From: Sulfurimonas sp. hsl 1-7
GTDB lineage: Bacteria; Campylobacterota; Campylobacteria; Campylobacterales; Sulfurimonadaceae
Length of the DNA: 64,000 nt
Direction of reading: 5' to 3'
Assembly (NCBI RefSeq): GCF_030577135.1
Contig: NZ_JAUIRR010000004.1
Coordinates: 137,693-201,692 of the forward strand
Both the position numbers and the translations under genes were made by a program. This document shows, in pieces, positions 56,061 to 64,000 of this stretch (the stretch's first letter is position 1; each line of letters starts with the position of its first letter). The notes under the pieces were generated by a model. It was not told the DNA's origin and made no database searches. It saw nothing but the letters and a program-made list of their open reading frames with translations.

Positions 56061-57118
56061 TCCTCTACGATAATTTGTTTTCGTTCACACTCCGCAGTTC
56101 TAGCCTCAAAAAGTTTTAAAATAGTCAAGAAAAATGCAGTAATTGCAGGTCCAAGTATCATTCCCCAAAAACCGAATGTTGTCAGTCCTGCAATGATTGC
56201 AAAGAAAATCACCAACTCATTCAGTTTCGCATCATCATCATTTAAAAGCTTTTTATTGATCTCTTTAATAATGATAGGTTTTATAAACGTATCGGCAATA
56301 ATCGAGATCATAACAATTGAATAGAGCGCTATAAACCAGGCATTCGTACTATTTCCTATTGAAAATTCATATAACATAAACGGTAACCACATTATGATAC
56401 CGCCCACTACTGGGATGAGTGATGCAAAACCGTACATAATCCCAAACAAAAGGCCATTATAACCGATGTAAGAGATAGCTAATCCAAATAAAGCACCCTC
56501 AAACATCGCAGTAGTAATGATAGAGTAAAACACAACACTCATAACAGATGAAAGTTCACGTGAAAGTAAAGTTCCGTCTTCTGAAGACATCTGTACTACA
56601 CGTTTTAAAAATGAAACAATTGTTGAACCGTTATATTGTGCGAAAAAGTAAAATACAATTACTAAAAATGCATTCTTTAAAAATCCTGCCGAAAATGTTC
56701 CTACTTTCCCTGCAAATTTTATTGCTCCCGCCGTTAAAGCATTTACATCTAAGTCTTCCAAACCTCCTGCTATATAAGGCTTAAAAAAGAGTAAATAACT
56801 TGGAGGATTAGCAATCAGTTCACGAATATAATCTTCAACCTTTTTAATAGTATCTGCTTCAAGGTTATTTAATTGTAATGTTAATGTAGTTAGAAAGTAT
56901 CCTAAAGGTGCAAAAAAGAGTGCTGCAAGTAATAAGCTTGAGACAAATGAAGCAGCCAGTTTAGAATGAAGATGTTTTTCCAGGTAGTTTTGAATATTGG
57001 ATGTTGAAATTGCTAAAAGTGCAGCGATCGTAATAGCCATTAGATACGGTGCATATAACAGATACATCCAGTATAGTGCCGTTGCAAATAGTATTGCTAT
57101 AAAATATTGTGGTTTCAT
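56057..57118 (-). CDS. AI-2E family transporter-like permease
   Basis: A 353-residue integral membrane protein with about eight hydrophobic segments and the AI-2E/PerM/YdiK family pattern: FLKNAFLVIVFYFFAQYNG, GLAISYIGYNGLLFGIMYGFASLIPVVGGIIMWLP, shortened here, and FGFWGMILGPAITAFFLTILK. The family includes exporters of autoinducer-2 and Na+/H+ antiporters; the substrate here is unknown. It is preceded by a 12-bp inverted repeat that abuts the ribosome site AAAAGGAG. Confidence 0.88.
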   Translation of the reverse strand: MKPQYFIAILFATALYWMYLLYAPYLMAITIAALLAISTSNIQNYLEKHLHSKLAASFVSSLLLAALFFAPLGYFLTTLTLQLNNLEADTIKKVEDYIRELIANPPSYLLFFKPYIAGGLEDLDVNALTAGAIKFAGKVGTFSAGFLKNAFLVIVFYFFAQYNGSTIVSFLKRVVQMSSEDGTLLSRELSSVMSVVFYSIITTAMFEGALFGLAISYIGYNGLLFGIMYGFASLIPVVGGIIMWLPFMLYEFSIGNSTNAWFIALYSIVMISIIADTFIKPIIIKEINKKLLNDDDAKLNELVIFFAIIAGLTTFGFWGMILGPAITAFFLTILKLFEARTAECERKQIIVED

Positions 57119-57131
57119 TATTTTTGTCTCC

Positions 57132-57160
57132 TTTTACAAAGAAGTAAATTCTTTGTAAAA
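57132..57160. repeat. 12-bp perfect inverted repeat before the AI-2E-type gene
   Basis: TTTTACAAAGAA, a 5-nt spacer, then TTCTTTGTAAAA. On the minus strand it lies right ahead of, and touches, the ribosome site (AAAAGGAG) of the gene starting at 57118. It may be an operator, or an RNA hairpin that affects translation or ends ruvB transcription. Confidence 0.5.
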
Positions 57161-57209
57161 TTCCTCTCACTAAAGCTACGCCTTACGGCGAGATTTTTCA
57201 TTTCGCTTT

Positions 57210-58223
57210 TCAAAATAAAGTCCCGTCTGCATTTACATAATCCATATTAAGAACATCAAAAGTTGCACGTGTAGCACGTCTCCCTTTTGCTGTTCTTTCC
57301 AAGTATCCGTTTGCGATCAAGTACGGTTCAAGAACATCTTCAACCGTCCCCTCATCTTCACTCAGTGCTGCTGCAATAGTACTAAGCCCCATAGGCTTTC
57401 CTTTTGAGCTCACCAAAAGATTTAACAGTTTTATATCCATCTCGTCAAACCCGTGTGAATTGATTCCTAGTTCATTTAAGGCATACTGAGTCGTATCAAA
57501 TGTAATAGTCCGCTCATCTGCAACATCAGCAAAATCTCGTACACGACGCAGTAATCTTAAAGCGATACGGGGAGTTCCACGACTTCTTTTTGCGATCTCT
57601 AAAGCAGACTCATGAACGATCTCTTTATCGAGTTTTCTTGAAGCTTGCGCAATAATTTGTGCCAACTCATCCGGAGTATAAAAATTCATGCGAAAATTCA
57701 TACCGAATCTATCACGTAATGGGTTTGAAAGCATCCCGGCACGTGTTGTCGCACCGATGAGTGTAAAACGAGGTAAATCTATTTTTACCGTTTGAGCTGC
57801 GGGACCACTTCCAATGATAATATCAATGCGATAATCTTCCATAGAGGAATAAAGAATCTCTTCAACCGCAGGGGATAGTCTATGAATCTCATCAATAAAA
57901 AGGATATCACCCTCTTCCAAGTTTGTCAAAATTGCGGCAAGATCCCCGCTTTTTTCTATCATAGGTGCGGCAGTTACTTTTATATTACTTTGCATCTCAT
58001 TAGCGATAATAAGGGCGAGTGTAGTTTTCCCTAGTCCCGGAGGGCCGTAAAAGAGAACATGGTCAAGCGCTTCATCACGCTTTTTACTCGCTTCTATAAA
58101 TACGCCAAGATTTTTTTTGATCTGATCTTGGCCGATATACTCACTCCAAGCATCAGGGCGTAAAGTTACTTCAGAACTCTCCTCTTCAGCATTAAATGTC
58201 TCAATCTCTACTACGCGTTCCAT
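57210..58223 (-). CDS. ruvB: Holliday junction helicase RuvB
   Basis: A 337-residue AAA motor that drives branch migration with RuvA. Walker [16 protein letters not shown], Walker [13 protein letters not shown], sensor 1 [11 protein letters not shown], arginine finger region PLRDRFGM, and the C-terminal winged helix with [10 protein letters not shown]. Length is normal. It follows panB by 20 bp on the same strand. Confidence 0.98.
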   Translation of the reverse strand: MERVVEIETFNAEEESSEVTLRPDAWSEYIGQDQIKKNLGVFIEASKKRDEALDHVLFYGPPGLGKTTLALIIANEMQSNIKVTAAPMIEKSGDLAAILTNLEEGDILFIDEIHRLSPAVEEILYSSMEDYRIDIIIGSGPAAQTVKIDLPRFTLIGATTRAGMLSNPLRDRFGMNFRMNFYTPDELAQIIAQASRKLDKEIVHESALEIAKRSRGTPRIALRLLRRVRDFADVADERTITFDTTQYALNELGINSHGFDEMDIKLLNLLVSSKGKPMGLSTIAAALSEDEGTVEDVLEPYLIANGYLERTAKGRRATRATFDVLNMDYVNADGTLF

Positions 58224-58243
58224 CTTAGCAACTCTTCTTCATC

Positions 58244-59035
58244 TTAATAGGTATGTTCCTCTTTTGGAAATGTTTTGTTTTGTACCTCATCGGCATACTG
58301 TGCAACTGCATCTTTTACCACTGTCGCACCGTCAAGATATTTTTTTACGAACTTCGGAGTAAACTCTTCGAAAAATCCAAGCATATCAGAAAATACCAAC
58401 ACCTGTCCATCAACATCGGCACCTGCACCTATCCCAATTACAGGGATAGCAACAGACTCTGCAATCTCTTTGGCAACATCTGCTTTAGTACCCTCGATCA
58501 CCATACAAAAAGCACCCGCTTTTTCAACCGCTTTAGCATCTTTTAAAAGCTGCTCTTTTTCCTCTTCGGATTTGCCTTTAACTTTGTACCCGCCTTCACT
58601 TCTTACAGACTGTGGTAAAAGCCCTATGTGACCACATACAGCGATCCCATTTGTTGTAAGGTGTTTGATAATGTCGGCTTTATCTTTTCCACCCTCAATC
58701 TTCACACAGTCAGCTGAAGTGTTTTGAAACACTTTTGTGGCATTTTTCAGTGCTTCTTTTTTGTTTAAATATGTACCAAAAGGCATGTCACATACGACAA
58801 AAGTATCTTTTGCCCCATTACATACTGCATTTGTATGGTAGATCATCTGATCAAGTGTAGCACTAATAGTATCGCCTTTGCCTGCAAAGCTCATATTTAA
58901 ACTATCACCCACTAAAATCATATCTGCACTATTTTCAAAAAGTTTCGCAAAAAGCGCATCATATGCAGTGATCATTACTAACGGTTTTACACCTTTTTGC
59001 TTTTTTATAGAAGATATAGTTAATTTTTTACCCAT
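58244..59035 (-). CDS. panB: Ketopantoate hydroxymethyltransferase
   Basis: A 263-residue TIM barrel of pantothenate/CoA synthesis: 5,10-methylene-THF + 2-oxoisovalerate to ketopantoate. MITAYDALFAKLFENSADMI, LVGDSLNMSFAGKGDT (Mg site), DMPFGTY, VKIEGGKDKADII and GHIGLLPQSVRSEGGYKVKG are diagnostic. It is upstream of ruvB and divergent from the HPt gene. Confidence 0.97.
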   Translation of the reverse strand: MGKKLTISSIKKQKGVKPLVMITAYDALFAKLFENSADMILVGDSLNMSFAGKGDTISATLDQMIYHTNAVCNGAKDTFVVCDMPFGTYLNKKEALKNATKVFQNTSADCVKIEGGKDKADIIKHLTTNGIAVCGHIGLLPQSVRSEGGYKVKGKSEEEKEQLLKDAKAVEKAGAFCMVIEGTKADVAKEIAESVAIPVIGIGAGADVDGQVLVFSDMLGFFEEFTPKFVKKYLDGATVVKDAVAQYADEVQNKTFPKEEHTY

Positions 59036-59092
59036 TTAAAGACTCTTTTTATATTAATTCTAGTATTTTAACCAAAAATTGCTATAATTTGA

Positions 59093-59098
59093 ACAATA
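59093..59098 (+). promoter_or_regulatory. -10 box TATAAT for the HPt-trpA pair
   Basis: GCTATAAT 15 bp before the ATG at 59114, with ribosome site AGGAG in between. Confidence 0.5.
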
Positions 59099-59113
59099 CA
59101 GGAGAATTATTTA

Positions 59114-59515
59114 ATGGGTATAAGAAGTGATTTAGATGCCAATTTTGATTTTGAAATAGTCGATGAGTTTCTGGATCACTACTCTATGATGATCGATAGT
59201 ATGGAAGTGATGGTTATAGACCTTGACAAGCCAAATATGTATAAAAGAAGCGTAAGCGAACTTTTCCGCGTATTTCACAATATCAAATCTGCTTCAAGCT
59301 ATTTAAAAATTGAACCTATGGCAAAACTTGCTGCCTTTGTTGAATCGGAACTTGAAGAGTTACGTGAAAAAGAACCCCCTATAAATGATGAAACAATTAA
59401 CTGGCTTCTTGAAGTAAGTGATATGTTTGCAGCATGGCAAGATGATCTAAAGCTCGATAACGAGCTCTCTAAAATAAAATTCTCTTTATTAAAAATCCCA
59501 GATACGGACAAATAA
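59114..59515 (+). CDS. HPt-domain phosphotransfer-like protein
   Basis: A 133-residue helical protein. The segment RVFHNIKSASSYLKIEPMAKLAAF resembles the HPt motif (HxxKS, with the phospho-accepting His), followed by helices with ELEELREKEPP. It would relay phosphate between a sensor and a regulator, as in the P1 domain of CheA. No kinase adjoins; it lies 2 bp ahead of trpA and shares its transcript. The His/Lys/Ser pattern supports HPt, the partner is unknown. Confidence 0.72.
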   Translation: MGIRSDLDANFDFEIVDEFLDHYSMMIDSMEVMVIDLDKPNMYKRSVSELFRVFHNIKSASSYLKIEPMAKLAAFVESELEELREKEPPINDETINWLLEVSDMFAAWQDDLKLDNELSKIKFSLLKIPDTDK

Positions 59516-59517
59516 CT

Positions 59518-60258
59518 TTGAAAGACTTAGTAGCATATATAACTTCTGGCTATCCAGAAAAAGACTTTACGATTGATTTAGCACTCTCTTTAGGAGAAAA
59601 CGGTGTAGATACACTAGAGTTAGGTGTACCGTTTTCCGATCCCGTTGCAGACGGACCGGCAATTGAAGCTGCAAATCATAAAGCATTATCACTTGGATTC
59701 AAGTTTAAAGACTTACTTGAGATCTCACACGCAGTTGCTCCTGCGGTAGATACTTTATGGATGGGGTATTTTAACAGTTTTTATCAGCAAAATATGGACT
59801 TGCTTCTTCCAAAAGCACAAGAGCTTGGTGTAAACGGACTAATTATTCCCGATCTTCCTCACGAAGAAGCACTGAGATATAAAGACCTGTTTGATGCAAA
59901 CAACCTTGCAAACATTAGCTTTGTAGCACCTACAGATAGTCCTGAACGTATTAAAGAAGTTGTAAGTGATGCACAAAAATTTATCTATATGGTTGCATAT
60001 ACTGGAATTACAGGTGCAGGTGTGAGTGAAGATTTACAACCGTTTTTAGCTACGATCAAAAAGTTTACGCAAACTCCTGTTTATGTAGGTTTCGGTGTAA
60101 ATGAAAAAACGGCAAAAGATAAAGTAAAAGGTGCTGACGGTGTAATTGTCGGAAGTGCATTTATCAATATCTTGCTTCAAGACTCTCTCTCTTTCAACGA
60201 AAAGATCCACAGATGTTCCGATCTTGCAAGAGAGATCAAAGATAAAATCAACAGTTAA
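59518..60258 (+). CDS. trpA: Tryptophan synthase alpha subunit
   Basis: A 246-residue TIM barrel. It cleaves indole-3-glycerol phosphate to indole for TrpB. LELGVPFSDPVADGPAIEAAN holds catalytic Glu and Asp; GLIIPDLPHEEA, VAPTDSPERI, YTGITGAG and GFGVNEKTAKDKVKGADGVI follow. The start is TTG, 2 bp after the HPt stop; no upstream ATG fits. No other trp gene is in the window. Confidence 0.96.
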   Translation: MKDLVAYITSGYPEKDFTIDLALSLGENGVDTLELGVPFSDPVADGPAIEAANHKALSLGFKFKDLLEISHAVAPAVDTLWMGYFNSFYQQNMDLLLPKAQELGVNGLIIPDLPHEEALRYKDLFDANNLANISFVAPTDSPERIKEVVSDAQKFIYMVAYTGITGAGVSEDLQPFLATIKKFTQTPVYVGFGVNEKTAKDKVKGADGVIVGSAFINILLQDSLSFNEKIHRCSDLAREIKDKINS

Positions 60259-60265
60259 GTAAACT

Positions 60266-61159
60266 TTACCCTTTTACTATTTCAAACAATACTAAAAGGG
60301 TATTTTGAAATAAACTGTCATTATCGTCACTTACCATCAGGTAAGTGTTTTTGTCTACTTTTTCAATCCCCTCGAAATTATCTATTTTCCATCCATCTTG
60401 AGAACTTATCTTAGCCAATGATTCTGTACTACAAGTACCATCTATACAACTTGAGAGATCAATTTTTAAGATCTGTGTAGTTCTTGCTCTTGTAAAGATA
60501 TTAGTATCTCTCATCAACACTATTACATTGTGGGTATCTATAAACTTGATATCGGTGATAAATCCCTCTGCATCAAATTTCCAAGTAAAATCTCTCGAAT
60601 AAATTCTATGTTTCTTCTTCTTTTTCAAAGGGGCTTCGGGTGCGGTAATAATTCCATACAAAGAGCTGTAAGCAACTGATTCTAAGCCTTTGTTTATACT
60701 CTCATAGTTCTCATTTTTTCGAAGTTTTTTATTGAGCTTAATCGATTTATAACAATTTCCGTAAAGATCATACAGTTCAACTCTGTTTTTTCCCTCAAAA
60801 GAGATAGCTACACCTTTACCGTAGATATCCATCCCCTCTGCATCTCGAAAATTTTTAGAGAGTTTTTTACCCTGTTTATCTTTTAAAGAGTAACTGTTTT
60901 TATATTTAAATGTTTCAATCTTTTTATCTTTGATAGCAAAATCAAAATGAAGTAATCTTCCTTTATCACTTAAGCAGTAAAGAGTATTCTCTTTTAAGAC
61001 CAGTGCAGAAAATTCACTCAGTTTATCATCGAATGAAGAGAGTTTTTTTGTATCTAATATATGGATCTTCCCTATTTGACACTCTTGTTCTCCATTTGGA
61101 CAAATTGTATATGCGAATAAATTGCTTAAGAGTAAAAAGGGGATAATTAAAAGTTTCAT
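60266..61159 (-). CDS. Secreted phytase-like esterase domain protein
   Basis: A 297-residue protein with a signal peptide (about 1-16, FLLLSNLFA). The rest matches the esterase-like activity of phytase family (PF13449 type): ALVLKENTLYCLSDKGRLLHF, FRDAEGMDIYGKGVAISFEGKNRVELYD, KGLESVAYSSLYGIITAPE and DNFEGIEKVDKNTYLMVSDDN, shortened. It should fold as a beta-propeller in the periplasm. Substrate is unknown. It is convergent with trpA (7-bp gap). Confidence 0.78.
   Translation of the reverse strand: MKLLIIPFLLLSNLFAYTICPNGEQECQIGKIHILDTKKLSSFDDKLSEFSALVLKENTLYCLSDKGRLLHFDFAIKDKKIETFKYKNSYSLKDKQGKKLSKNFRDAEGMDIYGKGVAISFEGKNRVELYDLYGNCYKSIKLNKKLRKNENYESINKGLESVAYSSLYGIITAPEAPLKKKKKHRIYSRDFTWKFDAEGFITDIKFIDTHNVIVLMRDTNIFTRARTTQILKIDLSSCIDGTCSTESLAKISSQDGWKIDNFEGIEKVDKNTYLMVSDDNDSLFQNTLLVLFEIVKG
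60267..60306 (+). terminator. Possible trpA terminator within convergent gene end
   Basis: TACCCTTTTA, a 16-nt loop, then TAAAAGGGTA and TTTT. A 10-bp perfect stem just after the trpA stop, inside the last codons of the opposite gene. Confidence 0.45.
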
Positions 61160-61224
61160 ATTATGATTATAGCGTGTTTGAAGTTTGTGTAACTTAATGG
61201 TGCGTCAAAAGAAATCTACTAACT

Positions 61225-61614
61225 TTACTCAGTAAAATTAGCAAATGCACCTTCAACGCTGAGAACACTTTTATATTTTGTATTTGTAAGCTGTACCCGT
61301 TTTGTTTTTAGATCACAAACCGCTATACGAAAACTTGAACCCATATACGGTTCGACAATACAGATAATTTTCTCCCCTATTTGACGTGTTGCATGAATAT
61401 TGCCTTGAAGCGTCGGGAAAAAATATTGTGGATAACTCAAAGGTGTAATTTCAACGATCTCGACACTCTCTCTTTTCTTTAGACTCTCTGCTAGTATCTC
61501 AGCATCTTCAAAAGTCTCACACTGAACACACCAATCATCAAATTTTTTGTTAAAATGATGAAGATCCTCATCTAAAAAACCACCTGCCGGTGACTGTAAA
61601 GCAAATATTTTCAT
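61225..61614 (-). CDS. Small protein of unknown function
   Basis: A 129-residue cytoplasmic protein without signal peptide or membrane segment. It begins MKIFALQSPAGGFLDEDLHH and has two cysteines in DDWCVQCETFEDAEI. I do not recognise the family. Ribosome site TTAGGAAT precedes the ATG. It stands alone between the phytase-like gene and tRNA-Arg. Confidence 0.65.
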   Translation of the reverse strand: MKIFALQSPAGGFLDEDLHHFNKKFDDWCVQCETFEDAEILAESLKKRESVEIVEITPLSYPQYFFPTLQGNIHATRQIGEKIICIVEPYMGSSFRIAVCDLKTKRVQLTNTKYKSVLSVEGAFANFTE

Positions 61615-61755
61615 ATTCCTAACCTAATATACGGTGATAAATTTTGATCAAACTTAAGATGACCACTTGTAACTGTACTATAAGCCCGTTTCAATTGTTA
61701 ATTAAATGAAAAGTTGATTATTTATTATATTTTGAAGTTTATTAAAGAAAGTTAA

Positions 61756-61832
61756 TGGTGCGCCCGAAGAGATTCGAACTCCTGACCGCCGGTACCGCAA
61801 ACCGGTGCTCTATCCAGCTGAGCTACGAGCGC
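61756..61832 (-). tRNA. tRNA-Arg (anticodon GCG)
   Basis: A 77-nt cloverleaf on the minus strand: acceptor GCGCTCG pairs with CGGGCGC, then A and encoded CCA. Anticodon stem CCGGT/ACCGG with loop TTGCGGT gives anticodon GCG, reading CGC/CGU. T arm with TTCGAAT is normal. Confidence 0.95.
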
Positions 61833-61895
61833 ACATCCATTTAAAGGAGGCTGAAATTATAGCACCTAAAGCTTAGAGTTTCCTAAAACAAAAAG

Positions 61896-62114
61896 CTATT
61901 TATCTATTTTCTCCATAATTTCATCTATTTTTTTATTTTGCATGTAAAGTTCATACGACTGTCTTACATAAGCTTGAAGCATAGTCTTTGCATCATTATT
62001 TCCATCATAGTTGAAATCTCTCTCCATCTGTGATTGTAAAAACTTGGCAAAATCATCATCAACATCTACGTCAAATCTTCTACCGCCAATATGCAAGCCT
62101 AACTTTTTACTCAT
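61896..62114 (-). CDS. Small ZapA-like protein
   Basis: A 72-residue protein: KKLGLHIGGRRFDVDVDDDF resembles the N-terminal beta part of ZapA (a hydrophobic strand, G-x-x-F/Y, then an acidic strand), and the second half is helical (MLQAYVRQSYELYMQNKKID). It could bind and bundle FtsZ. It follows a ZapB-like coiled-coil gene by 6 bp. In other proteobacteria ZapA and a short coiled-coil gene are paired. The similarity is weak, so this is tentative. Confidence 0.5.
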   Translation of the reverse strand: MSKKLGLHIGGRRFDVDVDDDFAKFLQSQMERDFNYDGNNDAKTMLQAYVRQSYELYMQNKKIDEIMEKIDK

Positions 62115-62120
62115 TAAGAT

Positions 62121-62348
62121 TTAGTCCAATATACTTTCAATTTTGTTTACAATCTCATCAATCTCTTGATCTTTTTGTAAATTTAACTCTGTTAACTTTT
62201 CGATCTCTTGGTCTTTGAGCTCTTTCTCAGCTTTTAAAGTCACCAGTTCATTTCTAAGAATTTCATTCTCACCTTTTAAGTCGTATAACTGTTGTAAAAT
62301 CTCTGAAACCTTCTCACTTAAAACATCTAAAGAAGTTTTTTCTTCCAT
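62121..62348 (-). CDS. Small coiled-coil protein, ZapB-like
   Basis: A 75-residue protein predicted as one long coiled coil: VLSEKVSEILQQLYDLKGEN, then LRNELVTLKAEKELKD and EIEKLTELNLQKDQEIDEI, with heptad Leu/Ile spacing. Size and pattern resemble ZapB or the TIGR02449 family next to zapA. It is 6 bp upstream of the ZapA-like gene. Coiled coils are easily confused, so family assignment is tentative. Confidence 0.55.
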   Translation of the reverse strand: MEEKTSLDVLSEKVSEILQQLYDLKGENEILRNELVTLKAEKELKDQEIEKLTELNLQKDQEIDEIVNKIESILD

Positions 62349-62435
62349 CTGTAATCCTAAAATTTATTTCTCATTTATATTCTTGTAATTCTATCATAAT
62401 TCAATACAATAGGATATTTTTTATATCAAATTGGA

Positions 62436-62441
62436 TATAAT
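62436..62441 (+). promoter_or_regulatory. -10 box TATAAT for the sulfhydrylase gene
   Basis: GATATAAT, 31 bp before the ATG at 62473. The leader also has an out-of-frame ATG at 62463 (MNQDG then stop) that overlaps the start. Confidence 0.45.
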
Positions 62442-62472
62442 TTATAAAATTAAGAATTAGGTATGAATCAAG

Positions 62473-63708
62473 ATGGATAACTTTGAAAAATATTGTACTC
62501 AGTTTGTTCAAGAGGTTGGCTCTAAAGAAGGGGCAATTTCTCCAACAATAACTTCTTCAGCATCATTTGCATATGGTGATTGTGAGACAGCAGAAGGTAT
62601 ATTTAACGGCAGTGTAAAAAAGCCTTTATATTCTCGTGTCGGCAATCCAACAAGTGCAAAATTAGAATCTTTAATGGCAATGATGGATGATGGAGTGGGT
62701 GCAGTAGCTACAAGTTCAGGAATGGGCGCTATCAGTTTAAGTGTTATGAGCTTACTTTCTAGCGGGGATGAAGTTATAAGTATCGGTGGTCTCTTTGGCG
62801 GGACATATTCATTCTTCAATGAAACAGTCTCAAGATTTGGGATTAAAACACACTTTTTCGATGTTGATGAATTAGATAATATCAAAAAAGCGATCAATGC
62901 AAATACTAAAATCATATTTTTAGAGAGTGTAGGTAATCCAAATATGAGACTGCCGGATATCAAAGCAGTTGCTCAGATCGCAAATGATGCAGGTGTTGCT
63001 TTAATTGTTGACAATACAATTACACCCCTTAGTATTAAACCGCTAGAGTTAGGTGCAGACATAGTAGTCTATTCAACAACAAAAATTATCTCTGGAAATG
63101 CTTCAGCACTTGGCGGATGTGCAGTTTTCCGTCCAATCAATGAAGGGGATGACAAATTTAAGTCTGAAAGATACCCTTTTATGGCGAAATTTATTAAAGG
63201 TGCCGGGAAAATGGCACTTGTACCAAATGCTAAAAAAAGAGCACTTAGAGATTTCGGGATGAGTGCAAATGCACATGCATCGTATCAAACAATGCTAGGC
63301 TTAGAAACTTTAGCTCTTAGAATGCCAAGAGTCGTAAATAGTGTAGAGGTTATTGCAAAAGAGTTAAGCAAAAACGGTCTGGCGATCAACCACCCTTGTT
63401 TAGAATCTCATCCACATCACGAACGTTATAACAGTGACTTTAAAAACGGGTGTGGAACACTGCTTACTATCGATATGGGTTCAAAAGAAAAAGCATACCA
63501 GTTTCTCAATAGAACAAAACTTGCAACTATAACAGCAAATATCGGAGACAGCAGAACTCTCGCTCTTCATATGGCATCTACAATTTATAGTGATTTTAAT
63601 GAAGATGAGAGAGAATTCCTAGGTATAACAGATGGACTTATCCGTGTCTCTATCGGACTAGAAAATCCACAGGATATCATTGAAGATTTTTTAAACGCAG
63701 CAAGGTAA
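62473..63708 (+). CDS. O-acetylhomoserine sulfhydrylase / Cys-Met PLP enzyme
   Basis: A 411-residue PLP enzyme of the Cys/Met metabolism family. YSRVGNPTSAKLESLMAMMD (phosphate-binding Tyr/Arg), SSGMGAISLSVMSLL, DNTITPLSI and the PLP lysine in YSTTKIISGNASALGG are all present. Possible activities are O-acetylhomoserine sulfhydrylase, methionine gamma-lyase or cystathionine gamma-synthase. The absence of an intact CGS-type tail and the KIISGNASALGG loop favour the sulfhydrylase group, but the exact reaction is not readable. clpS starts 6 bp later. Confidence 0.85.
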   Translation: MDNFEKYCTQFVQEVGSKEGAISPTITSSASFAYGDCETAEGIFNGSVKKPLYSRVGNPTSAKLESLMAMMDDGVGAVATSSGMGAISLSVMSLLSSGDEVISIGGLFGGTYSFFNETVSRFGIKTHFFDVDELDNIKKAINANTKIIFLESVGNPNMRLPDIKAVAQIANDAGVALIVDNTITPLSIKPLELGADIVVYSTTKIISGNASALGGCAVFRPINEGDDKFKSERYPFMAKFIKGAGKMALVPNAKKRALRDFGMSANAHASYQTMLGLETLALRMPRVVNSVEVIAKELSKNGLAINHPCLESHPHHERYNSDFKNGCGTLLTIDMGSKEKAYQFLNRTKLATITANIGDSRTLALHMASTIYSDFNEDEREFLGITDGLIRVSIGLENPQDIIEDFLNAAR

Positions 63709-63714
63709 TTAAAG

Positions 63715-64000
63715 ATGGCAACTGATACAATATATGAAGTTTCACAAGATTTAAAACTACAGTATCCAAAAAAATATAAAGTTTATCTTTTAAATGACGA
63801 CTATACTACTATGGATTTTGTGATCGACGTGCTGATGAATATCTTTCGTAAAAGTTATGAAGAAGCACAAGATATAATGTTAGAGGTACACAAAAAAGAG
63901 AGAGGTCTTTGTGGTGTTTATACACACGAAATCGCAGAGACGAAAGTGATGCAAGTGCTCACTAAAGCTAAAGACAATGGTTTCCCTTTAAAAGCCACTA
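63715..64000 (+). CDS. clpS: ClpS adaptor protein, 3' end outside window
   Basis: The frame is open to the window edge (95 full codons). After a short N-terminal extension comes YKVYLLNDDYTTMDFVIDVL, the ClpS core with the N-degron pocket Asn-Asp-Asp, then RKSYEEAQDIMLEVHKKERG and CGVYTHEIAETKV. ClpS delivers N-end-rule substrates to ClpA, whose gene probably follows outside the window. Confidence 0.95.
   Translation, partial: MATDTIYEVSQDLKLQYPKKYKVYLLNDDYTTMDFVIDVLMNIFRKSYEEAQDIMLEVHKKERGLCGVYTHEIAETKVMQVLTKAKDNGFPLKAT

Noticed and set aside
62463-62480. Five-codon upstream reading frame overlapping the sulfhydrylase start
   Set aside because: The ribosome site is one base from this ATG, too close to use; it is probably chance.
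1-64000. CRISPR arrays, intact insertion sequences, prophage or plasmid genes
   Set aside because: I saw no regularly spaced repeats, transposase, integrase or phage structural genes anywhere in the window.

Overview
The window is low-GC, gene-dense bacterial chromosome that looks like a free-living Campylobacterota (Epsilonproteobacteria), most like a Sulfurimonas-type organism. The evidence is the AT-rich sequence, TATAAT-type -10 boxes with little recognisable -35, the cheY-prmA-ftsH-Psd-like gene order also known from Campylobacter, the rpsF-ssb-rpsR operon, and many periplasm-facing c-di-GMP proteins. No intact insertion sequence, prophage, rRNA operon or CRISPR array is visible. There are two tRNAs (Val-GAC and Arg-GCG, both minus strand). 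No stretch over 300 bp lacks a gene.

Layout. 1-3.5 kb: a truncated PAS sensor, a b561-type cytochrome, an AraC regulator and a FadL-like outer-membrane protein. 3.6-13.2 kb: a nitrate-assimilation island made of a PP2C phosphatase/protein kinase fusion, a porin, a NarK/NasA transporter, siroheme synthase CysG, siroheme nitrite reductase, and a molybdopterin nitrate reductase on the opposite strand. Copies of one 15-bp motif lie in front of narK, cysG and the nitrate reductase gene. 13.4-22.2 kb: a tightly overlapping minus-strand operon: TetR, TolC with an extra periplasmic-binding-protein domain, HlyD/YhiI, RbbA, YhhJ and an LpxR-like lipid A deacylase. A palindrome-rich candidate TetR operator precedes it. 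22.4-28.2 kb: an ArsM-like double methyltransferase, tRNA-Val, pckA, a DedA protein and uvrB.

28.3-36.7 kb: two signalling modules, each pairing a periplasmic solute-binding protein with a membrane c-di-GMP enzyme. The first is a DctP-LivK double binding protein with a GGDEF-EAL protein; the second is a PhnD-like protein with a dCache-PAS-GGDEF protein. A small outer-membrane barrel lies between them. 36.7-45.5 kb: dprA, a divergent polysaccharide deacetylase, rpsF-ssb-rpsR, a propeller/OmpA-like surface protein, a haem-less cytochrome-like protein, serB, a MetF-like protein and serS. 45.6-54.1 kb: a TPR membrane protein, a Psd-like protein without the usual pyruvoyl-forming Gly-Ser, ftsH, prmA, cheY, hisA, hisH and a PDC-sensor membrane protein. 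54.2-64 kb: LPS genes waaC and a lipid A acyltransferase, an AI-2E-type permease, ruvB, panB, an HPt protein, trpA, a phytase-like esterase, tRNA-Arg, a small ZapA/ZapB-like pair, an O-acetylhomoserine sulfhydrylase-type enzyme, and the start of clpS.

Much of the window is core housekeeping. The less ordinary parts are the fused binding proteins next to efflux or c-di-GMP genes, the lipid A deacylase at the end of an exporter operon, the shared motif in the nitrate island, and the degenerate Psd-like and cytochrome-like proteins. All functional calls come from reading motifs and context; no database search was run.
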